Positions 1-10,967 of a stretch of 64,000 bases of DNA are shown piece after piece. The stretch comes from Gadus chalcogrammus. Taxonomy: Eukaryota > Chordata > Actinopteri > Gadiformes > Gadidae. The DNA is taken from the NCBI RefSeq assembly GCF_026213295.1, contig NC_079412.1, positions 7,165,469-7,229,468 on the forward strand, read 5' to 3'. A model generated the notes under the pieces. The model searched no databases, was not told the DNA's origin, and worked only from the letters and a program-made list of their open reading frames with translations. Position numbers and translations under genes: made by a program. Each line of letters opens with the position of its first letter. Position 1 is the first letter of the stretch.

Positions 1-453
1 GACTGGTGACTGGAGGTACAGCTGTTGGTGTACAGGGAGAAGAGCAGGGGAGAAAGAACGCAGCCCTGAGGGGATCCGGTGCTGATGGTCAGGCTGTTGG
101 AGGCGTGCTTCCCCAGCTTCACATGCTGCTTCCTGTCAGACAGGAAGTCAGTGATCCACCGGCAGGTGGAGTCGGGCACGTGCAGCTGGGAGAGTTTGTC
201 CTGTAGCAAAGTGGGGATGATGGTGTTGAAGGCAGAGCTGTAATCCACAAACAGGATCCTGGCGTAGGTTCAGGGAGTCCAGGTGCATGAGGATGAAGTG
301 GAGGGCCATGTTTACAGCATCGTCCACAGACCTGTTGGCTCTGTAGGCGAACTGCATGGGCTCCAAAGGGCAGCCAACAAGGCACTTCTTCTGGTTTTCA
401 CCACAATAGAGATTACTCTTGTAAAGGGCAGCCAACAAGGCACTTCCTCTCAA
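1..453 (-). pseudogene. LINE reverse transcriptase fragment (L2/CR1 group)
   Basis: Read on the minus strand, the segment encodes the middle of a non-LTR retrotransposon reverse transcriptase. It starts with a QFAYRANRSVDDAV block, passes the catalytic-Asp motif LFVDYSSAFNTI, and ends at GSPQGCVLSPLLFSLYTN by the window edge. A frameshift near 267 splits the reading into two frames, so the copy is dead. The YADD motif would lie beyond base 1 and is not visible. The motif order is that of L2/CR1-type (Jockey superfamily) elements of fish; I cannot choose a clade. Its upstream limit at about 365 abuts a short tandem repeat. Confidence 0.82.
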
Positions 454-509
454 TAGAGATTACTCTTGTAAAAGGGTAGCCAACAAGGCACTTCCTCTGG
501 TTTCAATTC
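365..509. repeat. Short tandem repeat, about 3 imperfect copies
   Basis: Three imperfect copies (365-422, 423-470, 471-509) share the core gggcagccaacaaggcactt, followed in the first two by a block ending gattactcttgtaaa. Unit length shrinks from 58 to 48 bases. The array joins the truncated LINE and is not coding. Confidence 0.8.
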
Positions 510-978
510 ACACGCCCGGAACACCGAAGCTTTCACAATTTCATAATCACGAGCCTCTTCAACAGTTAACGCAGAGAAAGCCCGCTGTGCCATCCCTGTG
601 AGACGGCTCTAAAGCAGAAGCGCACGTGTGAACCAGGCCAGTCCTGGAGGGTTCTTCAACAAACTTTTCAACAAGTGACGTCATCCTTCTAGCGATTAAC
701 GCGTCACACCAGCTGATCAAAATCAGCCAAGACTCCCCAGCTGAACGAAATCAGACAAGACTCCACACAACCAGACATTAAAAACTAAACAGGGAAGCCC
801 AGCGATAACATAAGCAAAGACCATTCCAATTTGAACCAAATTGTATTAACTAAAAACAGGCCCAAACAGGCCCGTGGTGGGATGAATTAAGCACTAAGCC
901 CGTAGGTATCGCAAAACAACCAGAAAACTGGCGATTCCACCAATGCCTCTGAGTGCCCCCGAGACAAATGCTCTAGCC
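510..978. other. Unassigned sequence
   Basis: I see no gene, RNA or clear repeat here. It is AT-leaning unique-looking DNA and ends in the left copy (971-978, ctctagcc) of the target duplication of the hAT element at 979. Confidence 0.5.
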
Positions 979-3500
979 CAGTGGTTCTCAACCTTTTTTG
1001 AGCAAACGCCCCCCTGACCTTACCTTGATCCTCTGGCGCCCCACCCCCCAAAAAAAATAACCCTGTTTTTTTAAGCAGATAGGAGGCTGGTTGGATAAGA
1101 AAAAAAACACGACCACATCAGCATTGGTTGTAATGTAACTTTTTTTTAAATCAAAAAGAACATTAAATGTAGGCTACAAGACGTGTCAACAAAAATCATG
1201 TGCGTATCACGTGAACAACATATGCACGTCACCTGAATAATCAGAGGAACAGGTAACTGTCACGAGCCAATCATGAAACAGATCGCGCGCGTGAGTCCTA
1301 ATTAGGAATTCTAAATGCAACTATTTGTGGAGAATACGGAGCAGCTGGAACTGAACAACAGCAAGAGGAATGACGAAAACGGGCTACAAAAACAAAATTA
1401 GTGAGAGCCCTGTGCTTGGTGGCCCGCTGCCAGCATCTTGACGTCTGGACATTGTGAGGTCAATTTCAACCGGAGAGCGCCAGAGCTAACCAGGTCTAGG
1501 CGGTTGCGGTACTTTGACTGCATGTGCAGAGTTGGCTGAAGCCCTGCTCCACAAGATAGGATGTGGGGAAAGCGAGGAACAGAAGGTGGACTCTCTCCCA
1601 CAACTGAGGGAAACGCTGGCCATGGGTGAGCCACAACGCTCGCCAACCCGAGGTACGGAACGTTGCCATTGCCTCGGCGTCATTTTGGAGGTCAATGAGG
1701 CTCTCTTGGATAGCCTCCTCACTGCTGGCGGCATCGTGTTGGAGCGGCTCCATCACCCAATCGGGGACGGCTAACTGGTCCAGATCTCTGAAACGTACCT
1801 CCATATCTGCCTGGACTGCCTTCAAGTGGTCCATGTAAACCAGCAGATGGCCATCAGTCAGTTCATCCAACACCTGAATGTAAGAACAGTAAGTTATTTT
1901 AATGGTGTGAAGCCTATGTTATTTTGTGTAAAGAATGATGACAATGGTAGTCTAATAATTAATTATTAGCCTACCTTGGTTAACTGTGGAAAGTTGCTAA
2001 ACTGACGCCTGCTCAAATTTCTTCCAAACAGCTCCAGCTTTGCGAGAAGACTGCGTATGGTGGCCCTCGAATGGATGAGAGTCACACCATCCCCCTGGAG
2101 CTTCAGCGACACCTCGTTCATCTTCCCGAAGAAGTCCGAAAGATAAAAGACATCGTGGCGGCAGGACCATAGTTGATCTTTCAAAGTCGCATTGGCCTTC
2201 TTCAGGAATTCGAGGACCGAGTCGAACAGCTCAAACAGCCTGGCCAAGCAGTTCCCCTTGGAGAGCCAGCGCACCTCCGTATGAAACAGCAGGCGCTGAA
2301 AAGACTTTTCTCCACAAAGCTGCCTGAAGAGCCGGTCATTAAGAGCATGGGCTTTTATTTTATTGATGGATTTCACCGCTACATCAAGGGACCGATGGAG
2401 TGAGTCAGAGATGGTTTTTGCCACCAAGTTGTGACGGTGCAGTACACCGTAAGCACATGTGGGACCTCTTTTTTCAGGAGCGTCACAAATCTCCCGACCA
2501 TAGCCGGCGCTCCGTCCGTGGCACAGGCGATGATTTTCGTCACCGGGATGGCCTTCTCCTGCAGGAACTCAGTCAGGGCGTTGAAGATGGTCTGCCCTCG
2601 TGTTTCGGTGGTGAGATACTTCCCAAACAAGAAGTCCTCCTTGAGATCTCCCCCAGACAAATACCTAACACATCCCATTAAGAGGGCATTGTTGTCGGCA
2701 GCTGTTGTCTCATCAAGCTGGATACTGAAGGGACAGCCACGTAAGGTGGCACACAGCTGCTCCTCAGTGTCAAGCGACATCTCCCGTATGCGTCGGGCCA
2801 GTGTCATTGCTGAGCGGGATGGCCTTGATGACTGGCGCAGCGTCCCGCTCCATGACTGTGGAGATAGCCTCTTTTATTGCTGAAATGACCAGAGACTCAC
2901 AAACAGTGAACGGTAGGCCAGACTTGGCAATTAATAAAGCTATGTTATAAGACGCCAACAACCCGCTGTTACTCTGATTGATGTTCCGGGCGGACAGGGT
3001 GTTGACTGTGGGACGCCTTGAATGCTGATCCCTCAGAGACTTGAAGTACGCCGGATCTTTGGATGCCTTGTCAGGATTTTTTTTAAATAAATGTTCCTGT
3101 AACCGCTAGGGTTTCATGGCCTCATTTGAGAAAACGTGATCGCAGAGAAGGCACATGGGTAAACTACTGTTTATGGGTGAAGTAATAAATCCATAATTTA
3201 TGCAATTACCATTGTACTGTCTGCACTTTTTCTTGCTATCCGCCATTTTTGATTGTGTTGGTGTTAGAACCGTTAACCAGGGTAACTTGGGTAATGTTTA
3301 TCAGCATTGCCATAGAGATCGTGATGATAGCGGAGGTAACGGGAGTCTGGGCGTGTGCACGAAAATAAGTCCCTTCAGTGCGAAGCAAGACAAAAAAATT
3401 ATAAATGTATTTATTTATTTCAGGTAGGCTATTTTTGCACCAAAAATATTTGAAAAAAAAATACCGCTCACGTTCCCAGCGCCCCCGTTGAGAAACCATG
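979..3500 (-). mobile_element. Complete hAT element with 8-bp target duplication
   Basis: The left end reads CAGTGGTTCTCAACC and the right end, reverse-complemented, reads CATGGTTTCTCAAC. The flanks ctctagcc (971-978) and ctctagcc (3501-3508) are an exact 8-bp duplication, the size made by hAT transposases. Both ends also share a cgccccc block just inside the terminal repeat. The 2,522-bp element holds a decayed transposase gene on the minus strand. Terminal sequence and gene type fit the Buster/Charlie-like hATs related to ZBED5, FAM200 and SCAND3. Confidence 0.9.
1398..3180 (-). pseudogene. Buster-type (ZBED5/SCAND3-like) hAT transposase remnant
   Basis: The reading starts near 3160 with a BED-like zinc finger (PMCLLCDHVFSNEAMKP). 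It continues through SNDTVARRI, the catalytic-Asp block SIQLDETTAADNNALLMG, CATDGAPAMVGR, FHTEVRWLSKGNCLARLFEL, and ends in a hAT dimerisation region around 1398-1550. A GT-AG intron of 101 bases (1874-1974) lies between FPQLTK and VLDELTDG. Damage: a TAG in the zinc finger (3106-3108), frameshifts near 2800, 2430 and 1530. The family normally encodes a 600-700 residue transposase, some of which were recruited as host genes. This copy sits inside intact transposon ends, so it is a dead transposon rather than a host gene. Confidence 0.88.
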
Positions 3501-3685
3501 CTCTAGCCACAGGAACTGTTCAAAAATAATAAACCACACGTCCTACAAAATACGCAAGCCTGAAAGGAATAGTTAATGGCCCCGCAAATAGATAGCTGAA
3601 CTTACCATCTCTCATTGTCCGACATTCCTGTGCAGACAAACGTACCCCGCAGTCTAATGCAACCAAGGCGCAGGTAACACAGACT

Positions 3686-3790
3686 AGGGCTGGGCGATAT
3701 GGCCTCTAAATGATATCGCAATATTTTTTTGCTATATTGTGATACACAATATATATCTAGATATTTTGACATTTCCTCTAAAGCACTTAA
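3686..3790 (-). repeat. Terminal region of a hAT element (gggctgggcgatat type)
   Basis: The stretch gggctgggcgatatggcc followed by alternating atatcg/cgatat and TA-rich sequence is the terminal signature commonly seen on fish hAT elements. It probably marks the 3' end of the ZBED1-like element whose transposase remnant begins at 4341 on the minus strand. I did not find a clean target duplication. Confidence 0.5.
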
Positions 3791-5202
3791 AAATGCTTGA
3801 GTTAACCCTTTGATGCATAGTCACACCAGTATGATGATTCTAGTAGTCCCTGCAACATATGTCTGCATTAAACCATTCTTATTTATACTGTATTCATTAG
3901 AGGTTTCTTTTGCACACACTAACTTGTGTGCAAAAGGGGTAAATCACAACGAAGTTAAATTTAGCAAAACAGTTTTTATTCAAGGCAATTGCAAAATGCA
4001 CATAAGCTTTTAGCAGCTGGTAAATGAAAATAAATAATGCCACATGTAGATGTAGGCCTACATACTGTAGCCTATTTCCATAGAGTTCAAGCTCAATGAC
4101 CCGTAACAAAAACAGAGCTCAATGGAAAAAGTGCAGAAACCCCATTACATTTCAAAACATAAATTAAAGTGCACTCTTTGTGCTTGTCACTAGACATTTT
4201 AAATTAAAGTGCACTTTTCAAATCAACATAAGTTAAAATGCACTTTTTGTGCATGATGTCAAACAACAGGTCTGGTCAAAAACAGTAAACTAAAATGATT
4301 GTGTCCTGTGTGTGACAACCAGTCAGTACCAACAGGTTATCTAGAGGTTTTGTGCCAAAAACACAAGCCTATCAACGGCGTCTGGCTTGAGAGCTGCCTG
4401 GTGGCATGTAACTATATTCCCACTGGTACTAAATAATCGTTCCGATGGGGAACTGGTGGCGGGCACACACAGATACTTTTTCGCCACATTTTTCAGGTTT
4501 GGAAACATTTCCTCATGGGTCTTCCACCACTGCAGGGGATCTGATTCACTGTCAGCATCGACAGACTGCAAGTAGGCAGACAACTCTGTTTCAATCCGCT
4601 CTCTCTGTGATGATGTGGCAAAGGATGTTGTTGCCCTTTTGAAGAAGCTTCCGAGGATTTTCTTTTTTGGTGGCTCTGCTGGCGCTTGATGAGGCTGTGA
4701 AGCAGACGACTCAGCTGTGCCATGGTCAGACTCAGACAGCATTGCCTCCATCTCTGATATGGCTCTGCACTTGATTTCCTCCACCTTGTCTTCTGCTACG
4801 TATCTTGTTTTGAACCTGGGATCCACTAAGCCAGCCATGTCCAGCAGGTCGTCGGTGGCAGGGTCATCAAATTTCTCCCTCAGGTAATCCAAGATGGAGA
4901 CTTTGATAGACTGGGTCAGTGCAGTGTCATCCTCCTGAATTGCCAAGATGCTGGAGTGGAAGAGATGAAGCACAGGCTTTACATAGGACACTGACGTAGC
5001 CCTCACCCGATAAAGCATCGGTGAATTCCAGGAGGGGTTTTAGAGCCTTGTGCACTGACTCGAGGACTTCTAGGTCTTGCCAGGTCAGAACAAGATGCCT
5101 TGTTTTTTTGTCTGAGGCCAAGACTTGTGAAATAGCTCGCTGCTGCTCCAGCACCCGCTCAAACAGTTTTGCTCAGGAACCCCACATGGTAGGAGACTCA
5201 CC

Positions 5203-5523
5203 CAGGGGCGGCCTTCCCTACAGGCGGGTCAGGCGGCCGCCTAGAGCGCCATCTAGAGGGGGAGCGCAAAATATAAAATGCGCGCGAAAAAAAAAAAAAA
5301 AAAATTACTTATTGGCCACGTCTCCCCGTCAACAATCGCCCCCCCCCCCGTCAACAATCGCTTCATACCCCCCCCCCCCCGTCAACAATCGCTTCATACC
5401 CCCCCCGTCAACAATCGCTTCACACCCCCCCCCCCGTCAACAATCGCTTCATACCCCCCCCCCGTCAACAATCGCTTCATAACCCCCTCGCCTAGAGCGC
5501 CAAATGTGCTGGGGCCGCCCCTG
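5203..5523. mobile_element. MITE inserted in the ZBED1-like remnant
   Basis: Ends CAGGGGCGGCC and GGCCGCCCCTG are perfect inverted repeats. The flanking gactcacc (5195-5202 and 5524-5531) is an exact 8-bp duplication, so this is a hAT-type non-autonomous element of 321 bp. Removing it and one copy of the duplication joins the two halves of the transposase reading (LIGES to PTMWGS), which proves it arrived later. The interior is a poly-A tract followed by a C-rich minisatellite. Confidence 0.92.
5328..5485. repeat. C-rich minisatellite inside the MITE
   Basis: Six copies of gtcaacaatcgc start at 5328, 5350, 5381, 5407, 5436 and 5464, mostly followed by ttca(t/c)a and a run of 6-14 C. Period varies from 22 to 31 because only the C run changes length. 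Confidence 0.9.
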
Positions 5524-5748
5524 GACTCACCGATCAGCTGGTGTGCAGGTATGTTCAGCTCTTGCTGTGCTGTGGCCAGGTCTCTCCTCGTCTTCCAACT
5601 GAATGAGAAGCTGCTCACAACCTTCTTACAAACAGCAACAGCACGATCAATACGGGAGTCTTTCATGCTTCTCTCTGAGAATATAAAAACCAACAATTCA
5701 GTCAATCAGCTTAACACCAAAAATAATTTTGCCAATTATTTTTTAAAA

Positions 5749-5943
5749 ACAGCACTGTGCAAAGGTCTACATTTAATTGTAAAAATACTAAAGTGAATGA
5801 AGATGCTTTCAAAAATAATTAAAGTAAAAGTTTCTAAATATCAAAAAATGTACTAAGAGTAGTCTACTGAAAAAAATTAATTAACATCTAAGACAATTTA
5901 TATAAAAACTCTTGGGTGCCTAAGACTTTTGCACAGTACTGTG
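5749..5943. mobile_element. Small Tc1/mariner-like MITE
   Basis: The left end acagcactgtgcaaaggtct and right end agacttttgcacagtactgt are inverted copies of the gcaaaagtct-type terminus seen in many fish Tc1/mariner-like elements. Length is about 195 bp with an AT-rich core and no coding. Target TA bases are not preserved clearly. Confidence 0.6.
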
Positions 5944-6164
5944 TTTTCTACAAATCTGTCTAAAATCCATTTTAGCCAAAAATACACACATATATATATA
6001 TTTAAGCAATAGATCACGCCAGGATGTGGTATGAAAATCCATGTTTTCATGGATTTACATTGAGCTGTATGTGTGTATGTGAAATGCAGTGTATGTGTTT
6101 GGATACACACACTGACATATTTGTATATTATTACATATTTTTTTATTCATGTGGCCTGCAGTGG

Positions 6165-6222
6165 CGATATCGCACAGGTGTATTCCCACAGGCTCTGAAA
6201 ACAACAGTCATCAAGCCATATC
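6165..6222 (+). pseudogene. Possible tiny LINE fragment
   Basis: The plus frame reads FPQALKTTVIKPYL, resembling the segment before the fingers motif of L2-type reverse transcriptases (compare PPTLKLAAVTPLLKK in the LINE at 13266). It is too short to classify and the flanks (5944-6480) contain nothing else recognisable. Confidence 0.35.
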
Positions 6223-6489
6223 TCCACTCCTCTCAACGGGAAGGGGGGGGGGGAAAATGCCATCTGAAAGAAGCAGAGGTGTGCAGATGTATTTGTCTTG
6301 AGACCTTCAACTTCATACAATTAGTCTCGTCAGGGATTTGTATCCATATTTACAACTTAAATGTACATATGATCTTGGACGGCAGATGTCAACACAGTAC
6401 CCCTCGTTGTAGCTGTCGGAATATATTCCTTCCAGTTTGCGTCTTTTCCCTGTACCAATATATCCTAAAACAGAAAAAAATATAGAAAT

Positions 6490-8100
6490 CCTAGTCTAAC
6501 CACACACTGCACTGACACATAAGATTAGGGACTTGGAGCAGCAACTGTTGAGTGGAGGGCTACTGTGGTGGATTTCTATTCACGACTTATCTAATTCACT
6601 TCAACTAGCTATAAGCAAGAGGAATCGGAGAGTCCAGGTCAAGTATAGATGGAGAGTTTATTGCCACCCGCAAACGAGAGACAACAAAGCCGAGTGGTAT
6701 CTGCAAATACACTCCAGAATGAGACCCGTACTGCTCCTTATATCCCCAATCCTTACTGTTACGACCCAGGGTCGTATGTGTATTTTTCAGTGTTGGGTTT
6801 CGTCTGTGCTGTGGTTCCTCCCGGCCTGAAGGTGGTGTTACCACCCTTAGGCTCTCTCCCTTGAAGGGAAAAACGGTCTGTCTAGTTACTGGACCAGATA
6901 AAATGAGACGGAGAGGTAATAAAGTCTGTCGGCACGAGGACCTTGGATTTATTAAGTAAAGTGGCAACGGTTATACAGAGTCATAAAGCGTGAGAAATCG
7001 AATATGTCTAAGTCCCTAATCAGCGCTGATGGTTTGTCCGGAGCTTCGCCTCCGTGGAAGGTCTGCTTCAGAAGAAGAGGAGGGTCTCTGTGTGATACAG
7101 TTTTATGCTGTATCCTCCTCTCGATGAGGTGTGTGCGTTTGAGGTGTGTGTGGTTCTGTGTGTTTTTGCTTGACCTTGGCTCCCAGGCCCTGGTGTATGC
7201 AAGTGTATCTTCTTGTGTTCCTACTAACGGGGAAGAGCTCCTCAGTGTCTCCTTTGTTCTCGAAGTATCTCTTGTGTGCTCGAAGTATCTCTTGTGTGAT
7301 GAATTAATGTGGCTCTCCCGTTCTTGAGGATGACTGTTGCATTGTTTGAGTGTTTACCATTTGCCTGCTTGGGAAATGGGGCCTTGGCTCTGGCCTTGAC
7401 CTGACTATATTATCATGTTTGTGTTATGTGTTAAAAGTTGACTATATTGTAATGTGACTGCCATGTGATGTGCTCATCAGGCTAGGGTAGGAGTTAGCTA
7501 TATTTGTAATGTACATGTGATGTACTCAGCAGGTTATTTTTCCCAACACCCTCTCCAGGTGCTGCTCCTCCCGGCCTGAGGGTGGTGCTGCCACCATTGG
7601 TGTTTCTCCAGGTGCTGGCTGTTGATTGGTGCAGGGGCTGGAGGAGCTGCTATAAATGGCCGCCGCTGGAGACAATCATTCTCCTTTCCTTGACCCTGCT
7701 CCCAACTGCACCAGGCTTACTATGTGGCATTATGTTGTATTGTGTTTTGTTATGATAAAACTTAAGCAGTCCAGATATTCGTAGGGGTGAGTAGCTTGTT
7801 TTGTTTATCGTTGTTTTCTCCTGTTTATCATGTAGGGAGTCAGTAAGAATCCTGTGAACTTTGCTTTCTTTGGTTTGTCTGTTAGGGAAGTTAGTTTTGG
7901 GGTTAGATTGTTTTGTTTGTGGTTTTGGCTAGGCTCACCCCGAGACTATAATAATAATAATCATAGTTTAACATACAATGTAAGGTTAATTTCTACCACA
8001 CTACCTCGAAAACAACTTATGGCATTCTGGAATTTATGTTATCACCTCCCGTTCCAGTAGTCCGTCTGTTTATAAAGAGGAATGGGTGTTTTGTCAAGCA
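6490..8100. other. Repeat-rich non-coding stretch, possible LTR debris
   Basis: No protein motif is visible. Two related blocks stand out: near 6812-6848 cctcccggcctgaaggtggt and near 7568-7600 cctcccggcctgagggtggt, each next to a cccaacac/gtgttggg motif. A ctataaatggccgcc motif at about 7650 looks like a TATA box. This suggests copies of an unrecognised repeat, perhaps LTR or 5' leader pieces, but I cannot show its ends. 7941-7960 is a short (aat) run. Confidence 0.35.
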
Positions 8101-8189
8101 AGTAGAGAGTGGCTAAGTGATACTTGAGTTATATTACGGCAACCCGATGCCGTTGCCTCCCATAAAACGTTGCTGCTTAAAGTCCCTAT

Positions 8190-9986
8190 TATCGAAGGTA
8201 AGAACCTGTGCAGACTTTGTAGAGCTGACCACATGCCATGCAGGTCCCAATACTCTACATGGTGTAGAACTCTGCTCTGTAGTTGGCGGATACTGTACAC
8301 CATGTAGTGACGCCTGTGACAAACAAAGTGTAAGATGAAAGAGCACATTTATTTTGATAGAGCAGTAAAAACATGCATAGACCCCACAGGACATTACATT
8401 ATTATATTAAATTAGGATATTGTACACTGATGCACCCTTCACTGATGCACTCACTGTTGAGCCACAGAAAATGTGCCTGTCTTTTGAATCAGTCAGTGGA
8501 CACTATGTTCCTGAAGGTGGAACACACCAGAGCCAGAGTTGAGTAAGCTTTATCTCCCTCTTGGAGTACCACCTCAGTGAGGATGTCAGACAGCACTGAC
8601 TTTGGCAACTGTAAAATATATGTCAGGCAAGATCAAGAAGATTTCATAGATAACACAACAACAACACAGTTTCAAACGCAATGGGGCGTTTAAAGCTTTT
8701 TTGCATAAGGCTACAGCAATTTCAATATCGAAAATGATATGTAAAGTATGACAAAGCAAATAACAAGTTCTCTGTATATTTCTTGCAATTTAGGGAGGTT
8801 ACAGGAGGCCGATTAAAATACTTCTACAGAATGTCTAAATTAAAAATAAATCCATCTCAATTCAGTCTCATAACTCACCTTTCAAAAAGTCCAAAAACGT
8901 ACCCATTTCTTAACGTCCTCTCGCATTGTTGCCCAGTGGTAGGATGCCTTTATTTTGTCCATTGTCCTGCGCCTCCCTGGATGACCTCCAGTGCCCAGGT
9001 TGTCATGGCACTCCCGGAGGACATCACGAGCCCGCTCATTAGTGCACACCACCAATCTTGCTTTGTTTTTGTACCTATAATACAACCCCTCATCTGATGC
9101 AGCGGGAAAAAAACATTCATTTTAGAGCTGCCCTGACTAAGAGTTTTCCATTTAGAATAGTCCCTCTAATTTCTTTTGCATAACAACATTACTAGTATAA
9201 CCAACAAGTTTTTAGTCAACTATTAGGGGGCAGCCCTACTTCATTTCGGAATGTGTATGTACAATCTGTGGTTAGGTAACATTATGACAAGTAGCTTCAG
9301 GAAATCTAGTGATTTTGAAGTAACAAATAGAGGTTAAATACAAGCAAATGCTTTGGGCAGTACTTGGAAGAAAAAAGCAAAGGAATAGTGCCAATACAGA
9401 ATACTTCCAATTAACTGGCTCAAATGTGCATTTGCGTTTGACACACTGTGACTTACCTTTCAGAAGGTAGGTCTTTGATACCCTCCTAATGTTGGCCTTC
9501 CTGCTCTCTGGGTGTGGGGCGGTTGTTGTTAAGATGTGGTATGTTTTTAGATTGAGGTAATGCTTGACTTCAGTATAAAACACTTCAATTTCTGTGAAAA
9601 TAAATGAAATAAAAAAGACAAAGACAGTTTTCAGAATTAAGGCCAGAAAACAATTAATTCAATGGTATTAGGGAAAGGGTAATTATCACCTACAAAAGCC
9701 CCCCTCCCCCCCCAACTTTTAAAATGTGTATTTATTTTATATTGTTTTTGCTTTATTATAAGTTGGCTGTAGTTATTTAATTTTTTTTTCAAGTATGCTG
9801 CTTGGAATAGTTTGTGGCGTGTTTAGTCACATAAAAACGCCTCTTTTATAGGCTTATTTGGAAAGGTTAAAATAATTATATTTTCTAAATCTTCATTAGC
9901 TCACATTAGCCATCAATCTGATTATTATTCATAGATTAGAAAAGAAAAGGAGATCGTTAATACTTACCTAAAGAGCGGAAAAACAT
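8190..9986 (-). pseudogene. Five-exon gene: HHCC zinc domain plus F-box-like segment, with stops
   Basis: Exons read on the minus strand: 9986-9968 (ATG, MFFRSL), 9591-9457, 9093-8879, 8608-8455 and 8313 to about 8190. Every intron has GT and AG ends and all four junction phases agree (1,1,0,1). Exons 2-3 encode an integrase-type zinc domain: HDNLGTGGH, then 29 residues, then the CxxC position. Both cysteine codons are changed at their third base (to TGG and TGA). Exon 4 begins LPKSVLSDILTEVVL and has LALVCSTFRNIVSTD, an F-box-like helix pattern, then HFLWLN. Exon 5 has CMACGQLYKVC. In-frame stops: TGA 8884-8882, TGA 8491-8489, TAG 8257-8255. The HHCC part resembles Gypsy-integrase-derived genes of fish. 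Joining it to the F-box part rests on splice phase alone. It may be a dead host-adopted gene sharing a promoter with the gene at 10153. Confidence 0.72.
9600..9967. other. Intron 1 of the minus-strand gene
   Basis: AT-rich sequence between the donor at 9967 (gtaagt on the minus strand) and the acceptor at 9592-9593. A poly-C run lies at 9701-9713. I see no other feature. Confidence 0.55.
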
Positions 9987-10152
9987 GTCAGCGTTTTAGT
10001 ATGCGCATGCGCATTTAATGACATAGTTTACAGGAAGTGCTTCATTATTGCGCATCTAGGACCCCCGAGCCGATCTGGCAGCCGAACACATATGGTACCC
10101 ATACCGGCGGTGATATCAAGCTGCTTTTGAATGGCGGCCACGGCGATTCATA
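9987..10152. promoter_or_regulatory. Shared TATA-less promoter between two divergent genes
   Basis: Only 166 bases separate the start codons of the minus-strand gene (9986) and the plus-strand gene (10153). The interval has no TATA box but holds an NRF1 palindrome (10002-10013), an ETS-type core caggaagtg (10031-10039) and a YY1-like aatggcggcc (10130-10139). This set is typical of CpG-type bidirectional promoters. Activity is inferred from motifs only. Confidence 0.6.
10002..10013. promoter_or_regulatory. NRF1-binding palindrome
   Basis: The sequence tgcgcatgcgca is a perfect match to the palindromic NRF1 consensus. It lies 16 bases upstream of the minus-strand ATG and 140 upstream of the plus-strand ATG, so it could serve both genes. 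Confidence 0.65.
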
Positions 10153-10237
10153 ATGGCAAGTAAGAGACAACAGGAATTCAGCGCAGAAAAGCGGAAGAAG
10201 AAAAAGTTGAGAGATTACACCCGTGCATCCCTTGTTG

Positions 10238-10896
10238 GTAAGTGTGTGAGTATTATAGGTCTAATTGTTTTACTAACGTTCATTGTTGTAATGCTAGCAT
10301 GACAGTTACACTACACAGCAGCAGAAGTTAATAGTTAAGACACTGTGTGACGGCGTGTCATCTTAAAAATCACTTTCTGTCACAAACGCTACTTATCAGC
10401 TGTGTAGTCTGAAGCATATTCTAGCATTCCACAATGCATGTGACACGTTTGCAAATAGTTGACGGTTGTCACTGTAGACATTATATGAAGCCTTATATGA
10501 AGTCAACAACATTCTAGTGAGGCTATGGAAAGGGCGACATCTGCTGGCCAATTAAAAATATGGTATCTTCACTTTGTCATTTACAAAATTCCACCATTGT
10601 TTTGTTTAATGTGTATAATTGGAGTCTATATAGGTATTTAAGGTTTTGTCTATGTTCCACTAAATTAATATAATAGTTTAATATACTTTCATAGTGACTA
10701 GATAGTAATGGAAGTGTTTTACAGATAAAGAGCAGATTTAAGATTACGCATAATATGGTGTTTTTTTAGTGACTTTTTATCCTATTATAAACAGTAGTGC
10801 GACATGATATTTTTGTCATCAAAAAATCCTAATGTTTTGGTTATTTTATTTAGCTTTTGCTAATCAAATTTTTTTGTATTTCAAAAATATTCACAG
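10238..10896 (+). other. Intron 1 of the ZMYM1-like gene
   Basis: The donor gtaagtgtg and the acceptor tattcacag frame 659 bases of AT-rich DNA with no other feature that I recognise. Confidence 0.6.
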
Positions 10897-10967
10897 GGTC
10901 AATGCTAAAATATGTTCAAGGAGCCACACGTAGCCAGGATGAAGATGCAGAAGTTGAGCAACCATCC

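Larger units (their letters stand above)
4341..5674 (-). pseudogene. ZBED1-like hAT transposase, C-terminal half, broken
   Basis: Read from 5674 downward the frames give KDSRIDRAVAVCKKVVSSFSFSW, then (across an inserted MITE) PTMWGS, FERVLEQQRAISQVL, and a 225-codon reading ending at 4341. That last part includes LVDPRFKTRY, DPLQWWK and the hAT dimerisation block CVPATSSPSERLFSTSG. The segment starts at a splice acceptor (AG at 5675-5676), the same junction seen in the other ZBED1-like copy (47640/48030). Damage: a TGA just after WGS, a frameshift near 5010, and the MITE at 5203-5523. The BED finger and N-terminal half are missing. Host ZBED1 comes from this family, but this degraded copy looks like transposon debris. 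Confidence 0.88.
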
